DNA from: Propionibacteriales bacterium
GTDB taxonomy: Bacteria > Actinomycetota > Actinomycetes > Propionibacteriales > Nocardioidaceae
Length of the DNA stretch: 64,000 nt
Reading direction: 5' to 3'
Assembly (NCBI GenBank): GCA_026392455.1
Contig: JAPLCB010000004.1
Location: forward strand, 558,001-622,000
Shown: piece by piece, positions 45,514 to 53,767 of the stretch
Layout of the letters: every line of letters begins with the position of its first letter
Numbering within the stretch: position 1 is the first letter of the stretch
Made by a program: the position numbers and the translations under genes
Notes under the pieces: model-generated
Database searches by the model: none
Told to the model about the DNA's origin: nothing
What the model saw: only the letters and a program-made list of their open reading frames with translations

Positions 45514-46398
45514 ATGGTGGACTACTCCAAGGAAGCAACCAGGAAGTCGGCCAAGGCCGGCGACATCACCCTGAACTACTACGAGGCCGGCGAGTCCCAG
45601 GCTGACGTCGGTGCTGGCCTGCCCTTCGTCCTCCTGCACGGCGGTGGCCCCGGTGCCTCGGCGTGGAGCAACTTCGGGTCCGCGCTGCCCCGGTTCGCGG
45701 TCAACTTCCGCACCCTGCTGGTCGACCAGCCCGGTTTCGGCGGCTCCGACAAGCCGCCGGTGACCGCAAACTACTTCCGGCACTCGGCGGACTACCTGGT
45801 CAAGCTGCTCGACGAGCTGCAGATCGAGAAGATCCATCTGCTCGGGAACTCGCTCGGCGGCGGCACTGCCACCCGGTTCGCGCTCAGCTACCCCGACCGG
45901 GTCGGTCGGCTGGTGCTGATGGGACCGGGCGGGCTCTCGCTCAACCTCTTCCACGCCGACCCCACCGAGGGGGTCAAGCGTCTGATGGACTTCAGCATGG
46001 CTCCGAGCCGGGAAGCCCTGCGTGCCTTCATCTCCACCATGGTCGTGAACCAGGCGCTGGTCACCGACGAGCTGGTCGAGGAGCGGTTCGCCGACGCGAC
46101 CGCCGAGGGATCGTTGGAGGCGATGCGATCGATGGGCGCCTCGTTCTGGAACCCCGAGTGGGCCGAGGACGGGATGCTCTGGCGCGAGGTCCACAACCTG
46201 CGCAAGCACACGCTGCTCACCTGGGGCCGCGAGGACCGGGTGAACCCGCTCGACGGCGCGATGGTCGCGCTCAAGCAGATTCCCAAGGCGCAGCTGCACG
46301 TGTTCCCGAACTGCGGCCACTGGGCGCAGATCGAGGCAGCCGAGGAGTTCGCCGAGGTCACCACCGCCTTCCTGGCCCGCCACCGCGAACGAAGCTGA
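45514..46398 (+). CDS. hsaD: 4,9-DSHA C-C hydrolase HsaD
   Basis: A 294-residue meta-cleavage-product hydrolase of the alpha/beta fold. The triad is Ser113 in GNSLGGG, Asp241 in GREDRV and His269 in CGHW; LHGGGPGAS supplies the oxyanion region. These positions almost coincide with the known HsaD triad (114/241/269). It cleaves 4,9-DSHA into HIP, the C/D-ring acid, and the C6 dienoate used by HsaE. ATG 45514 lies 4 bp after hsaA; GTG 45517 is a possible alternative. Confidence 0.94.
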   Translation: MVDYSKEATRKSAKAGDITLNYYEAGESQADVGAGLPFVLLHGGGPGASAWSNFGSALPRFAVNFRTLLVDQPGFGGSDKPPVTANYFRHSADYLVKLLDELQIEKIHLLGNSLGGGTATRFALSYPDRVGRLVLMGPGGLSLNLFHADPTEGVKRLMDFSMAPSREALRAFISTMVVNQALVTDELVEERFADATAEGSLEAMRSMGASFWNPEWAEDGMLWREVHNLRKHTLLTWGREDRVNPLDGAMVALKQIPKAQLHVFPNCGHWAQIEAAEEFAEVTTAFLARHRERS

Positions 46399-46407
46399 GA
46401 GGTCACC

Positions 46408-47307
46408 ATGACGATCGACATCAGGTCCATGGGCTACATCCGGGTCGCGAGCACCGACCTGGAGGCCTGGAAGACCTTCGCGGGCAAGGTCCTCGGCGTC
46501 GCCGAAGGGCGTGGCCCGAATCCGGACAACCTCTACTTCCGCACCGACGCCGTCTCGGCGCGGATCGTCGTCTTCCCCGCCGACGTCGACCAGCTGGACG
46601 CCACCGGGTGGGAGCTGGCCGACCACCGGGCCCTCCAGGACGCCCGCGAGCACCTGACCAAGGCCGGGGTCGCCTTCGAGGAGGGGACGCCCGAGGAGCT
46701 GGCCGAGCGGCGGGTCCAGGAGCTGGTCCGGTTCACCGACCCGTGGGACAACGTGTTCGAGCTCTTCCACGGCATCACCTACGAGTCCCGGCCGGTCGTC
46801 ACGCCGTACGCAGCGACGTTCGTCACCGGCGACCAGGGCATGGGCCACATCGTGATCCCGGTCCTCGACGACGTCGAGGCGCTGCGGTTCTACACCGAGG
46901 TCCTCGGCTTCCGGTTGCGGGACTCGATGAGCATGCCCGGAGAGTTCGTCGGCAAGGAGCCCGGATCGAAGATCTGGCTGCGCTTCCTCGGCGTCAACCC
47001 GCGACACCACAGCCTGGCCTTCCTGCCGATGCCGAACGCCTCCAAGTGCGTCCACGTGATGCTGGAGGTCGACACCCTGGACCACGTCGGGCGGGCCTTG
47101 GAGCGGGTCAAGAAGTACAAGGCCCCGCTCTCGGCGACCCTGGGCCGGCACATGAACGACGAGATGGTGTCGTTCTACGTGAAGTCCCCGGGCGGGTTCG
47201 ACTTCGAGTTCGGTACCGAGGGCCTGCAGGTCGACGACGCCCGCTGGGTCGCCCGGGAGAGCACGGCTGTCTCGTACTGGGGCCACACGTTCGGCGGGAA
47301 CGCCTAG
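46408..47307 (+). CDS. hsaC: 3,4-DHSA extradiol dioxygenase HsaC
   Basis: A 299-residue type I extradiol (meta-cleavage) dioxygenase made of two vicinal-oxygen-chelate domains. Iron ligands are visible as His147 (MGHIVIP), His216 (VHVMLEV) and Glu267 (FDFEFG), matching HsaC of M. tuberculosis (145, 215, 266) within two positions. It opens the catechol ring of 3,4-DHSA. It lies 9 bp after hsaD, with AGAGGTCACC before the ATG as ribosome binding region. Confidence 0.95.
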   Translation: MTIDIRSMGYIRVASTDLEAWKTFAGKVLGVAEGRGPNPDNLYFRTDAVSARIVVFPADVDQLDATGWELADHRALQDAREHLTKAGVAFEEGTPEELAERRVQELVRFTDPWDNVFELFHGITYESRPVVTPYAATFVTGDQGMGHIVIPVLDDVEALRFYTEVLGFRLRDSMSMPGEFVGKEPGSKIWLRFLGVNPRHHSLAFLPMPNASKCVHVMLEVDTLDHVGRALERVKKYKAPLSATLGRHMNDEMVSFYVKSPGGFDFEFGTEGLQVDDARWVARESTAVSYWGHTFGGNA

Positions 47308-47326
47308 TTCGATGGAGAATGGGGCC

Positions 47327-47971
47327 GTGACACGAGATATCCCGGAGGGGATGAACCCCAACGCCCGGGAGACCTGGCCCAGCCAGGAGCTGATCCAGTC
47401 CTGGCTCGGCAACGAGCTCGACTTCGAGCTGCGTCTGGGCGAGCACACCCCGATCCCGGACGACCCGGAAGCTGCGGCACGCGCTCGACGCTTCCGCGAC
47501 GTCCTCGGGTTGTTCTGCAGCGGCGTCACGGTGGTTACGTCGATCTCGGACTCCCAGCCGGTCGGGATGACCTGCCAGTCGTTCTCGTCGGTCTCCCTGG
47601 ACCCGCCGCTGGTGATGTTCTCACCGGCGAAGACCTCCCGCGCCTGGCCGTTGATGCAGCGGGCCGGTTTCTTCTGCGTGAACATCCTCAGCTCGGGTCA
47701 GTCCGAGCTGTCCAACGCGATGGCGACGAAGGGCGACGAGAAGTTCACCGGGGTGAGCTGGACCACCGCTGCCACCGGCGCGCCGCTGATCGAAGGTGTG
47801 CTCGGGTACATCGACTGCTCGGTGCACCAGGTCGTCGAGGCCGGTGACCACTACATCGTCATCGGCCGGGTCAAGGAGCTCGGTTTCGGCGACCGTTCCG
47901 ACCTCGGCCCGGGTGACGAGCCGGTGGATCCGCTGCTGTTCTTCCAGGGCAAGTACACCCGGCCGGAGTAG
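47327..47971 (+). CDS. hsaB: Flavin reductase HsaB
   Basis: A flavin reductase of the HpaC-like family that supplies reduced FMN to HsaA. The core FRDVLGLFCSGVTVVTSISD, MTCQSFSSVSLDPPLVMFSPAKTSR, quoted by SFSSVSLDPP, and the C-terminal DPLLFFQGKY are typical. At about 214 residues it is longer than the usual 187 because of an N-terminal lead (PSQELIQSWLGNELDF) of about 30 residues. GTG 47327 is preferred: GGAGAATGGGG precedes it; ATG 47312 is possible. Last enzyme gene of the hsa operon. Confidence 0.9.
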   Translation: MTRDIPEGMNPNARETWPSQELIQSWLGNELDFELRLGEHTPIPDDPEAAARARRFRDVLGLFCSGVTVVTSISDSQPVGMTCQSFSSVSLDPPLVMFSPAKTSRAWPLMQRAGFFCVNILSSGQSELSNAMATKGDEKFTGVSWTTAATGAPLIEGVLGYIDCSVHQVVEAGDHYIVIGRVKELGFGDRSDLGPGDEPVDPLLFFQGKYTRPE

Positions 47972-47985
47972 GGCGCCTTTCCGGC

Positions 47986-47991
47986 TACCGT
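47986..47991 (+). promoter_or_regulatory. Leaderless -10 of the orphan TetR-domain gene
   Basis: TACCGT ends 6 nt before the GTG at 47998, the same geometry found for uvrB and other genes in the window; no Shine-Dalgarno is seen. Confidence 0.55.
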
Positions 47992-47997
47992 GGGGGT

Positions 47998-48423
47998 GTG
48001 ACCCCCGTGTTCCCGGACTCGCCGACCGTGCTCGCCGCCACCGAGGCTGCGGCCGCCCGGATCGCCGTCGAGACCGGTGACGTCGAGACCGATTTCAGCG
48101 TCCGGCTGGTGCGTCGCTTCCTCGGTCTCTGCGAGGGCCCGCGGACCCGCGCCGGGATGCTCCGGATGGTGCGCGCCTCGGTCGGTAGCCCTCGGGCCGG
48201 GCAGGCCTTCTACCGGGTACTGAACCGCAGCGTGGTCACCCCGGTCGCCCGGGCTACCGGGGTCCACGCGTCCGCGATGCGGATCGAGCTGGTCTGCGGG
48301 CAGCTGGTGGGGCTCGCGATGATGCGGTACGTGCTGAACCTGGAGCCGATCGCGTCCGCGCCGGCCGAGGAGATCGTTCGCCGGTTCGCCCCGGCGATCA
48401 GGGCCACCATGAAGGGCGCGTAG
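47998..48423 (+). CDS. Orphan TetR-like C-terminal (ligand-binding) domain protein
   Basis: A 141-residue all-helical protein. The stretch from FLGLCEGPRTRAGMLRMVRASV, quoted by GPRTRAGMLRMVR, through AMRIELVCGQLVGLAMMRYVLNLEPIAS to the end resembles the C-terminal domain of actinobacterial TetR regulators (TetR_C_17-like). The N-terminal helix-turn-helix is missing, and only 26 bp separate this gene from hsaB, so no upstream DNA-binding half exists. It could bind a metabolite, dimerise with a full-length regulator, or be a remnant. Own leaderless -10 likely. Confidence 0.65.
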   Translation: MTPVFPDSPTVLAATEAAAARIAVETGDVETDFSVRLVRRFLGLCEGPRTRAGMLRMVRASVGSPRAGQAFYRVLNRSVVTPVARATGVHASAMRIELVCGQLVGLAMMRYVLNLEPIASAPAEEIVRRFAPAIRATMKGA

Positions 48424-48478
48424 CGGCGCCTGTGGAGAGCGTCTGCGCCGAAGCGGCCGGATGCTCCAAGGTGTCGCG

Positions 48479-49333
48479 ATGGACCTACCCGTTGAACCGT
48501 TCACCCCGGCGATGGCTGCCCGAGCGGGCCTGGGCCGGGCCGAGCTCGAACGGCTGCTGCGGGAGGGGCGGGTGGTGCGGCTGGTCCGCGGCGTCTACGT
48601 CGATGCCTCGGTCCCGCTGGGTCCGCTGGGCCGGGCGCGCGCTCTCGCGCTGGTCCTCGGGCGGCGTCACCTGGTGGTGGACCGGACGGCCGCCTGGCTG
48701 CACGGAGCGCCGGTGCTGCCGAGCGATCCCGGCACCGGGGCCGGTGTGCCGCTGGACGTCGCGGGCCGGCGACGCTGGCCCGGGCAGGAGGTTCCGGTCA
48801 TGCCCGGCGAGGTCATGGTGCTGGGCGGAATCCGGTGCACGACGCCGCTGCGGACCGCCCTGGACGTGTCCCGGCACCTGGCGCCGGAACGCGCGCTCCC
48901 GCTGCTGGACGGCCTGCTCCGGGCAGGGTCGCTGCAGCACGTCGCGCTGGTCCGGGCGGCCGCGGCGGCCACGGGGCTTCCGGGCGGGGTCAGGGCCGGT
49001 GAGCTCGCTGCGATCGCCGACGGTCGTGCGCGTGGTGCCACCGAGTCGGTGCTCCGGTTGCACTGGCTGGACGCCCGGTTGCCGACTCCCGTCCCGGGTT
49101 GGACCGTAGCGGGAGCGCGGCTGACCCTCGGACTGCCGCTGCACCGCTTCGGGGTCCTGCTCACGGACGCTTCCCCAGTTGCGAGTCCGGGTGCGGTCCG
49201 GCCGGCCGGCTGGACGGTTCTGGTCGTCGACGAGCGCCGCGTCCGGCGTAGCGACCCCGCCTCCTCGGCTGCTCATCTGGAACGCGAGTTCCACCGGCAC
49301 CTCCTGGCGCAGAGCGGGGCGTTCACCGGTTAG
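48479..49333 (+). CDS. AbiEi-antitoxin-like protein (winged-helix N-terminus)
   Basis: About 284 residues. The beginning (PFTPAMAARAGLGRAELERLLREGRVVRLVRGVYVD) is the winged-helix domain seen in many actinobacterial 'type IV toxin-antitoxin AbiEi' proteins, quoted here by LLREGRVVRLVRGVY. The middle part (TAAWLHGAPVLP, CTTPLRTALDVSRH) also matches that group; the C-terminus resembles a worn DUF559 endonuclease domain. No AbiEii toxin gene is adjacent, so this is probably a solitary regulator-like family member. ATG 48479 fits the conserved start; 48461 is possible. Confidence 0.6.
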   Translation: MDLPVEPFTPAMAARAGLGRAELERLLREGRVVRLVRGVYVDASVPLGPLGRARALALVLGRRHLVVDRTAAWLHGAPVLPSDPGTGAGVPLDVAGRRRWPGQEVPVMPGEVMVLGGIRCTTPLRTALDVSRHLAPERALPLLDGLLRAGSLQHVALVRAAAAATGLPGGVRAGELAAIADGRARGATESVLRLHWLDARLPTPVPGWTVAGARLTLGLPLHRFGVLLTDASPVASPGAVRPAGWTVLVVDERRVRRSDPASSAAHLEREFHRHLLAQSGAFTG

Positions 49334-49348
49334 CGAGTTCGCGGCGAC

Positions 49349-49382
49349 CGACAATCTGGGCCGTTTCGACCCGACATTGTCG
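49349..49382. terminator. Possible hairpin after the AbiEi-like gene
   Basis: CGACAAT (49349-49355) and ATTGTCG (49376-49382) form a 7-bp stem with a further GGG/CCC pairing inside. It begins 15 bp after the AbiEi-like stop. The rest of the gap to 49477 shows nothing I can name. Confidence 0.4.
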
Positions 49383-49476
49383 CTCGGGGGCAGAGGGGTG
49401 TTGACGTCTTTGTGGTGGGCCTTGACGATCGCAGCGTCTCGGCCCTCGGGCCACCACCCGTACGGAAAGTCAGCAC

Positions 49477-49878
49477 ATGCGCAGGAGAATTCTCGGGATG
49501 GTCATCGTCGGACTGACGGGTCTGGCAAGCCCGCTGCTCGGGTTTCACGCAGCGGCCGAAGCAAGCTGCGTTCCCGCCACCGGCGGTGCGAACCCGTACT
49601 GGACCACCGATCCGGCCAGCTACTCGGACACGTTCAACGCGAGCATCGACTGCAACGGTGTCTGGGCGCTGCAAGCGTTCTCGGCCCCGACCTTGGTGAA
49701 GGGCCAGTACTACGCCTCGGGGACGTGGAACGACAGCTCGCTGACGGCGAAGTGGGCGTACACGACCAAGGGGCCGGTCGACAGCTCGACGCAGGTGGTC
49801 GGTCAGACCGTCGACGGCCGCCGAATCCGCGGGCACGCGCTGAACGGAACGTTCGATCTCATCTACTACCGGTACTGA
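49477..49878 (+). CDS. Small secreted protein, unknown
   Basis: A 133-residue protein with a clear signal peptide (MRRR, hydrophobic core, likely cut after AEA near residue 29) and a mature part of about 100 residues rich in Tyr, Trp, Ser and Thr with two Cys (about 31 and 60) able to form one disulfide. I do not recognise the family; a beta-sandwich is likely. It is 12 bp upstream of a lipoprotein gene and in line with an ABC exporter, so it may be secreted together with, or act with, that system. Confidence 0.6.
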   Translation: MRRRILGMVIVGLTGLASPLLGFHAAAEASCVPATGGANPYWTTDPASYSDTFNASIDCNGVWALQAFSAPTLVKGQYYASGTWNDSSLTAKWAYTTKGPVDSSTQVVGQTVDGRRIRGHALNGTFDLIYYRY

Positions 49879-49890
49879 GGAACATCGATC

Positions 49891-50745
49891 GTGTCGCGGT
49901 CAGTGCGTTCCGCTCTCAGATGGTCGGTCTTCGTCCTCGTGCTGCTTGTGCTTGGCGGCTGCCGGGCCCAAGGTTCCGAGAGCTCGACCCCGCCAGGATC
50001 GTCGAACATCGATCAGGGCGACCCGCAAGTCCTGCAGGACGTCGTCGAGAACATCCTCCCGCTGCCAACCAAGACCGGCCAGCTCAGAGCCGCTCGTATG
50101 AGCAACTTCCTGAGCAGCCTCAGCTTCGTCGTGTGCGGGGGCGCGCCCGTCCCGCTGGACTACCTCGCCGACACCGGAGGTATCGGGTTTCCTTCGCTGG
50201 AGCTGATCAGGGAACGCGGCCTGGGCATCATCTACGACGCGCCTGAGTACTACCACCTGAAGACCGACCCGTACGAACCCCAGTTGGATCCGCGGTGCGC
50301 CGCCGACCGGATGAGGAAGGCCAAGCAAAGCGTCAGGCAGCACAAGCGGCCGCCCGACACCGTTCCCGGCTTCTCGGTGGTCGTCAACCGCGTCGCCCTG
50401 CCCTGGCAGGAACTGGGTTACACGGTGGAGAACGAGCCGGCGTCGGTGGCGCTCAGGGCGCCGATGGCCGAGTGCCTGCGCCGAGGATCCGGTCTGCCCG
50501 TCGTCGACGACAAGCCGTACGTCTCCTTCCTGATGGCGGTCGACAAGTCCTGGCTCCGTCGGCAGAACCCGGTCTCGGTCGCGACGGTGCAGCGCTGGTC
50601 GGTGCTGTACGCCGACTGCGCGGCGGACTACTGGAACCACGTCGGCGAACGTCTGGCGGCCGAGCGCCCTGGTGCGATCGAGCGGAACCGCGAGGTGCTC
50701 CAGACGTTCGCCACCAACCTCTCGTCGGCGGGCTACACCCCGTGA
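49891..50745 (+). CDS. Lipoprotein, unknown
   Basis: A 284-residue protein with signal peptide and lipobox VLGGC (Cys24), predicted to be anchored outside the cytoplasmic membrane. The mature part has several Cys and Trp residues and no domain I recognise. It contains VCGGAPVPLDYLADTGG and a C-terminal VQRWSVLYADCAADYWNHVGER segment. GTG start 12 bp after the small secreted protein and GTGA overlap with the exporter adaptor gene place it in one operon with the MacAB-like transporter. Confidence 0.6.
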   Translation: MSRSVRSALRWSVFVLVLLVLGGCRAQGSESSTPPGSSNIDQGDPQVLQDVVENILPLPTKTGQLRAARMSNFLSSLSFVVCGGAPVPLDYLADTGGIGFPSLELIRERGLGIIYDAPEYYHLKTDPYEPQLDPRCAADRMRKAKQSVRQHKRPPDTVPGFSVVVNRVALPWQELGYTVENEPASVALRAPMAECLRRGSGLPVVDDKPYVSFLMAVDKSWLRRQNPVSVATVQRWSVLYADCAADYWNHVGERLAAERPGAIERNREVLQTFATNLSSAGYTP

Positions 50746-51845
50746 GGGTCCGCTTTCCGATCGGTCGGCACGGCAGCGCTCGCTTTCCCTCCTTCGTCCT
50801 GGGCGCGGCCGTGGCGTCGTTGGCGTGGTTGATCGGGGTCATGGTGACGGTCACCTCGCCCGACGACGCCGTGCGCGAGCGGGCGTCCCCGAGTCTGCCG
50901 CCTGCGACAGCCGCCTTGTCGCGTCAGGTCCTGCAGCAGGTGGTCTGGAACGAGTGCACCCGGACGGAGAAGCGGGTCGCCGTCACGGCGCCGGCGGTGC
51001 CGCCCGGCTACCGACCGGTGGTCACCCAGGTGTCGCGGGACGGGACTGCGGCGGCCACCGGGACCGTACTGGCCCGGTTCGCCGGTCGGTCCCTGATCGC
51101 GGTGGTCACCGCCGCGGTGCTGTACCGCGACCTGGCCGTCGGTGACACCGGCGCGGACGTCCGGGCCCTGGAAGAAGCGCTGGACCGAGCCGGGTTGATC
51201 CGGAGCGCCGACGCGACCCTGGACGCCGCGACCCTCGCGGCGTGGTCCCGCCTCGGCGCTGAGGACGGTGCCGCGCGGGCCGACCGGATCCGGGTGGCCG
51301 ACGTCGTGACTGTTCCTCCGCGGGGATCGGTGGCAGGGGTTGAGGTCCGGGTCGGGGACACCGCGGCCCGCGGCTCCACGCTGCTCGTGGTGACGGCCGT
51401 CGACCGGGACTTCACCTGTGCGCTCGACGGTCCGACGGACCAGGTCACCGTGGCGAGTACCCGGTTCGAGGTCGCGGGTAGAGCGGTGGCTGTGGCGGCA
51501 CTGTCCACCCGGGAAGGGGACGAAGGTGCCCTGTCCGAGGCGGTCGTGCGCCCTGCCCGCCGGGTGTCCGGGAGCCAGGGCCGGTTGGGCGTCGGATTCA
51601 CCGGGACCGAGCCGGCCCTGGCAGCACCGCTGGCCGCCGTCAAGGTAGCCGCGGACGGCTCGAACCACGTGGTGGTGGTCCGCGACAGGTCGTCCCGCGA
51701 CGTCGGGGTGACGTTGGGCGCGACCGCGCAGGGCTTGGTCGAGGTCCGCGGCGAGGGGCTCCGGGAGGGTGACCAGCTCCAGCTCTTCAGCCCTGATCAG
51801 ACAGTGCCGCCTGACCGGACCGGGCAGCTCGGTACGACGCCATGA
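50742..51845 (+). CDS. Peptidoglycan-binding/periplasmic adaptor-like protein (MacA/HlyD type)
   Basis: A 367-residue protein: membrane helix near residues 22-42, then a peptidoglycan-binding-1-like segment (LAVGDTGADVRALEEALDRAGL, quoted by GDTGADVRALEEAL) and C-terminal beta-rich adaptor segments (GSVAGVEVRVGDTAARGSTLLVVT and LVEVRGEGLREGDQLQLF). This combination appears in actinobacterial adaptors that pair with MacB-type ATPase/permease genes, which follow here. The GTG at 50742 overlaps the lipoprotein stop (GTGA); the longer frame upstream is a shadow. Confidence 0.72.
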   Translation: MRVRFPIGRHGSARFPSFVLGAAVASLAWLIGVMVTVTSPDDAVRERASPSLPPATAALSRQVLQQVVWNECTRTEKRVAVTAPAVPPGYRPVVTQVSRDGTAAATGTVLARFAGRSLIAVVTAAVLYRDLAVGDTGADVRALEEALDRAGLIRSADATLDAATLAAWSRLGAEDGAARADRIRVADVVTVPPRGSVAGVEVRVGDTAARGSTLLVVTAVDRDFTCALDGPTDQVTVASTRFEVAGRAVAVAALSTREGDEGALSEAVVRPARRVSGSQGRLGVGFTGTEPALAAPLAAVKVAADGSNHVVVVRDRSSRDVGVTLGATAQGLVEVRGEGLREGDQLQLFSPDQTVPPDRTGQLGTTP

Positions 51846-52552
51846 CCGGGAGCGGTCCGTTGATCGAGCTCCGGGACATCGGACTGGAGGTCACCAGCCC
51901 CGTGCGGACCAGGATCCTGCACCCGGTCACCCTGGAGATCCGGCGGGGCACTGTGGTTGCCGTGATCGGGCCCTCCGGTGCTGGGAAGACGACGCTGGCA
52001 TCGATCATCGGAGCTCTGCAACCTCCGTCCGAAGGGTCCTACCGGTTCGACGGCCGCGAGGTCCTCGACCGCACCCGGAACCAGCTGGCCCGCTTCCGGG
52101 CCGACCACTTGGGTTTCGTCTTCCAGAGCTCGCACCTGATCGAGGAACGGTCGGCGCTGGACAACGTGGCGCTCGGCATCGTAGACCCGGCTGTCACGCG
52201 CGCCGACGGCCTCGCACGCGGTCTCGCGGCGCTGGCCCACGTCGGGCTCGACCAGATCGCCGGGCGGCGGGCCGCGGACCTGTCCGGCGGTGAACGCCAC
52301 CGGGTGGCCATCGCCCGCGCCCTGGTCAAGGAGCCGAGTCTGGTGATCGCCGACGAGCCGACAGCGGCCCTGGACCAGGCCACGGGCCGGGAGATTCTCG
52401 ACCTGCTGGGATCGGTCGTCGACCGGGGTGCCACCGTGCTGATCGTCTCGCACGACCAGCGGGCAACAGACCGGGCCGACCAGGTCATCCGGATCGTCGA
52501 CGGGCGGTTCTTCGGCGAGGGCACGACGGAGAACACGGCGGAGCAGAGGTGA
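51842..52552 (+). CDS. ABC transporter ATPase (MacB/LolD-like)
   Basis: A 236-residue ABC ATPase: Walker A GPSGAGKTT (about residues 40-48), Q-loop FQSSHLI, signature LSGGERHRVAIARAL, Walker B VIADEPTAALD and the H-loop SHDQR. The LolD/MacB group hydrolyses ATP to move lipoproteins, peptides or drugs outward with an FtsX-like permease, which is encoded next. ATGA overlap with the adaptor gene and GTGA overlap with the permease gene show tight coupling. Confidence 0.88.
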   Translation: MTGSGPLIELRDIGLEVTSPVRTRILHPVTLEIRRGTVVAVIGPSGAGKTTLASIIGALQPPSEGSYRFDGREVLDRTRNQLARFRADHLGFVFQSSHLIEERSALDNVALGIVDPAVTRADGLARGLAALAHVGLDQIAGRRAADLSGGERHRVAIARALVKEPSLVIADEPTAALDQATGREILDLLGSVVDRGATVLIVSHDQRATDRADQVIRIVDGRFFGEGTTENTAEQR

Positions 52553-53751
52553 CGGGCGGACGGTTGGCCGTGCTCGCCCGCCGCGTCTGGGCGATGACGC
52601 GGGACGCGTCAGCGTCGTTGCTGCTGCGTCCAGGGCACACGCTCGGGATGATCTCCGGGGTCACCGTCGCCGTTTCCAGTGCCTTGGCGTCGGTCGTGAT
52701 CGCCGACACCCAGCAGGCGCAGGTGAACCTGCGGTTCGACCTGCAGCGCTCCGCCCATGTCGTGGTGCAGGCACAGAGTCCGACCCCGCGAGGCTTCTCC
52801 GAGGCGGGATTGGAGCGCATCGCTGCACTCGACCCCGTGGGCGCGGTCGGCGAGCTGTCGATCTGGAAGCCGTCGGCCCGGGTCAGCCGCTCGGTCCCGT
52901 CCCCGGTGGTCGGGGCGCCGCTGATCGTGGCCGACCCCGGCGGCCTGCGCGCGGCCGGCGCGACCCTCCAGGCGGGCGGTACGACCGGCCTCCTGAGAGG
53001 TGGTGGCCGGTTCGCCTGGGTGGGGCCGCAACTGGCTGCTGAGCTGGGGGTGGCGCCGGCAGTCGGCGGCGCCTCCAGCGACTCCCAGATCCTCGTCGAG
53101 GGAGTGCCGTTCAGCGTGGCGGGGGTCTTGGGCGACACCGACCGCGGCTTCGGCTACCTCGGGCGGGCGGTCGTGGTCTCCCGGCCCGCTGCTCGCCGCG
53201 CGCTCGGCGGCAACGGGACCAACGTTCGACTGCTGGCGCAGGTGCGGCCCGGGTCGGCCCAGGCGGTCGCGGACTATGCCGTCCTTGCCGCAGATCCGTT
53301 CGCGGAGCTGACGCTGACCGATGCGACCCCGCCGGACGGCCGGCGCCTGCTGGGGAACGTGGGGGCCGACCTGCGGCTGATCGGCGCCGCACTCGGCGGC
53401 TTCATCGGCCTGGTCGGCCTGATCGCGGTGGCGAACACCCTGATGATGTCGGTCCACCAGCGCCGCCGTGAGCTCGGCCTTCGGTCCGCGATGGGCTGGA
53501 GCCGGACCAGGGTCGGGCTGCTGGTCCTGACTGAGTCGGGAGCCGCGGGACTGGTCGCCGGGATCCTCGGCAGCGCCCTCGGGCTGGGGTGCGCGTCGGT
53601 CTGGTGCTGGAGCCACGGGTGGACCCTGGTGATGCCGCCGCTGCTCCCGCTGCTGGTGCTGGCAGGTGGCACGGTGGCCAGCCTGGTCGGCGGGGTGATC
53701 CCGGCGTTCCGGGCGGCCTCGACCTCCCCGCTCACGGCCATGCGGTCGTGA
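52549..53751 (+). CDS. ABC transporter permease (MacB/FtsX-like)
   Basis: A 400-residue permease with the MacB layout: one N-terminal membrane helix (about residues 22-48), a large extracytoplasmic domain (about 50-270), then three helices at the C-terminus (about 277-305, 325-350, 360-385). The FtsX segment VANTLMMSVHQRRRELGLRSAMGWSRTRV, quoted by RRRELGLRSAMGWS, is the coupling helix. Last gene of the exporter operon; convergent with citE, 16 bp away. Confidence 0.85.
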   Translation: MTGGRLAVLARRVWAMTRDASASLLLRPGHTLGMISGVTVAVSSALASVVIADTQQAQVNLRFDLQRSAHVVVQAQSPTPRGFSEAGLERIAALDPVGAVGELSIWKPSARVSRSVPSPVVGAPLIVADPGGLRAAGATLQAGGTTGLLRGGGRFAWVGPQLAAELGVAPAVGGASSDSQILVEGVPFSVAGVLGDTDRGFGYLGRAVVVSRPAARRALGGNGTNVRLLAQVRPGSAQAVADYAVLAADPFAELTLTDATPPDGRRLLGNVGADLRLIGAALGGFIGLVGLIAVANTLMMSVHQRRRELGLRSAMGWSRTRVGLLVLTESGAAGLVAGILGSALGLGCASVWCWSHGWTLVMPPLLPLLVLAGGTVASLVGGVIPAFRAASTSPLTAMRS

Positions 53752-53767
53752 GCGGTCCCGCGGACCG

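Noticed and set aside
45142-47685. 847-codon minus-strand frame antisense to hsaADCB
   Set aside because: Composition is the typical shadow of a high-GC gene, and the plus strand encodes four enzymes with intact active sites.
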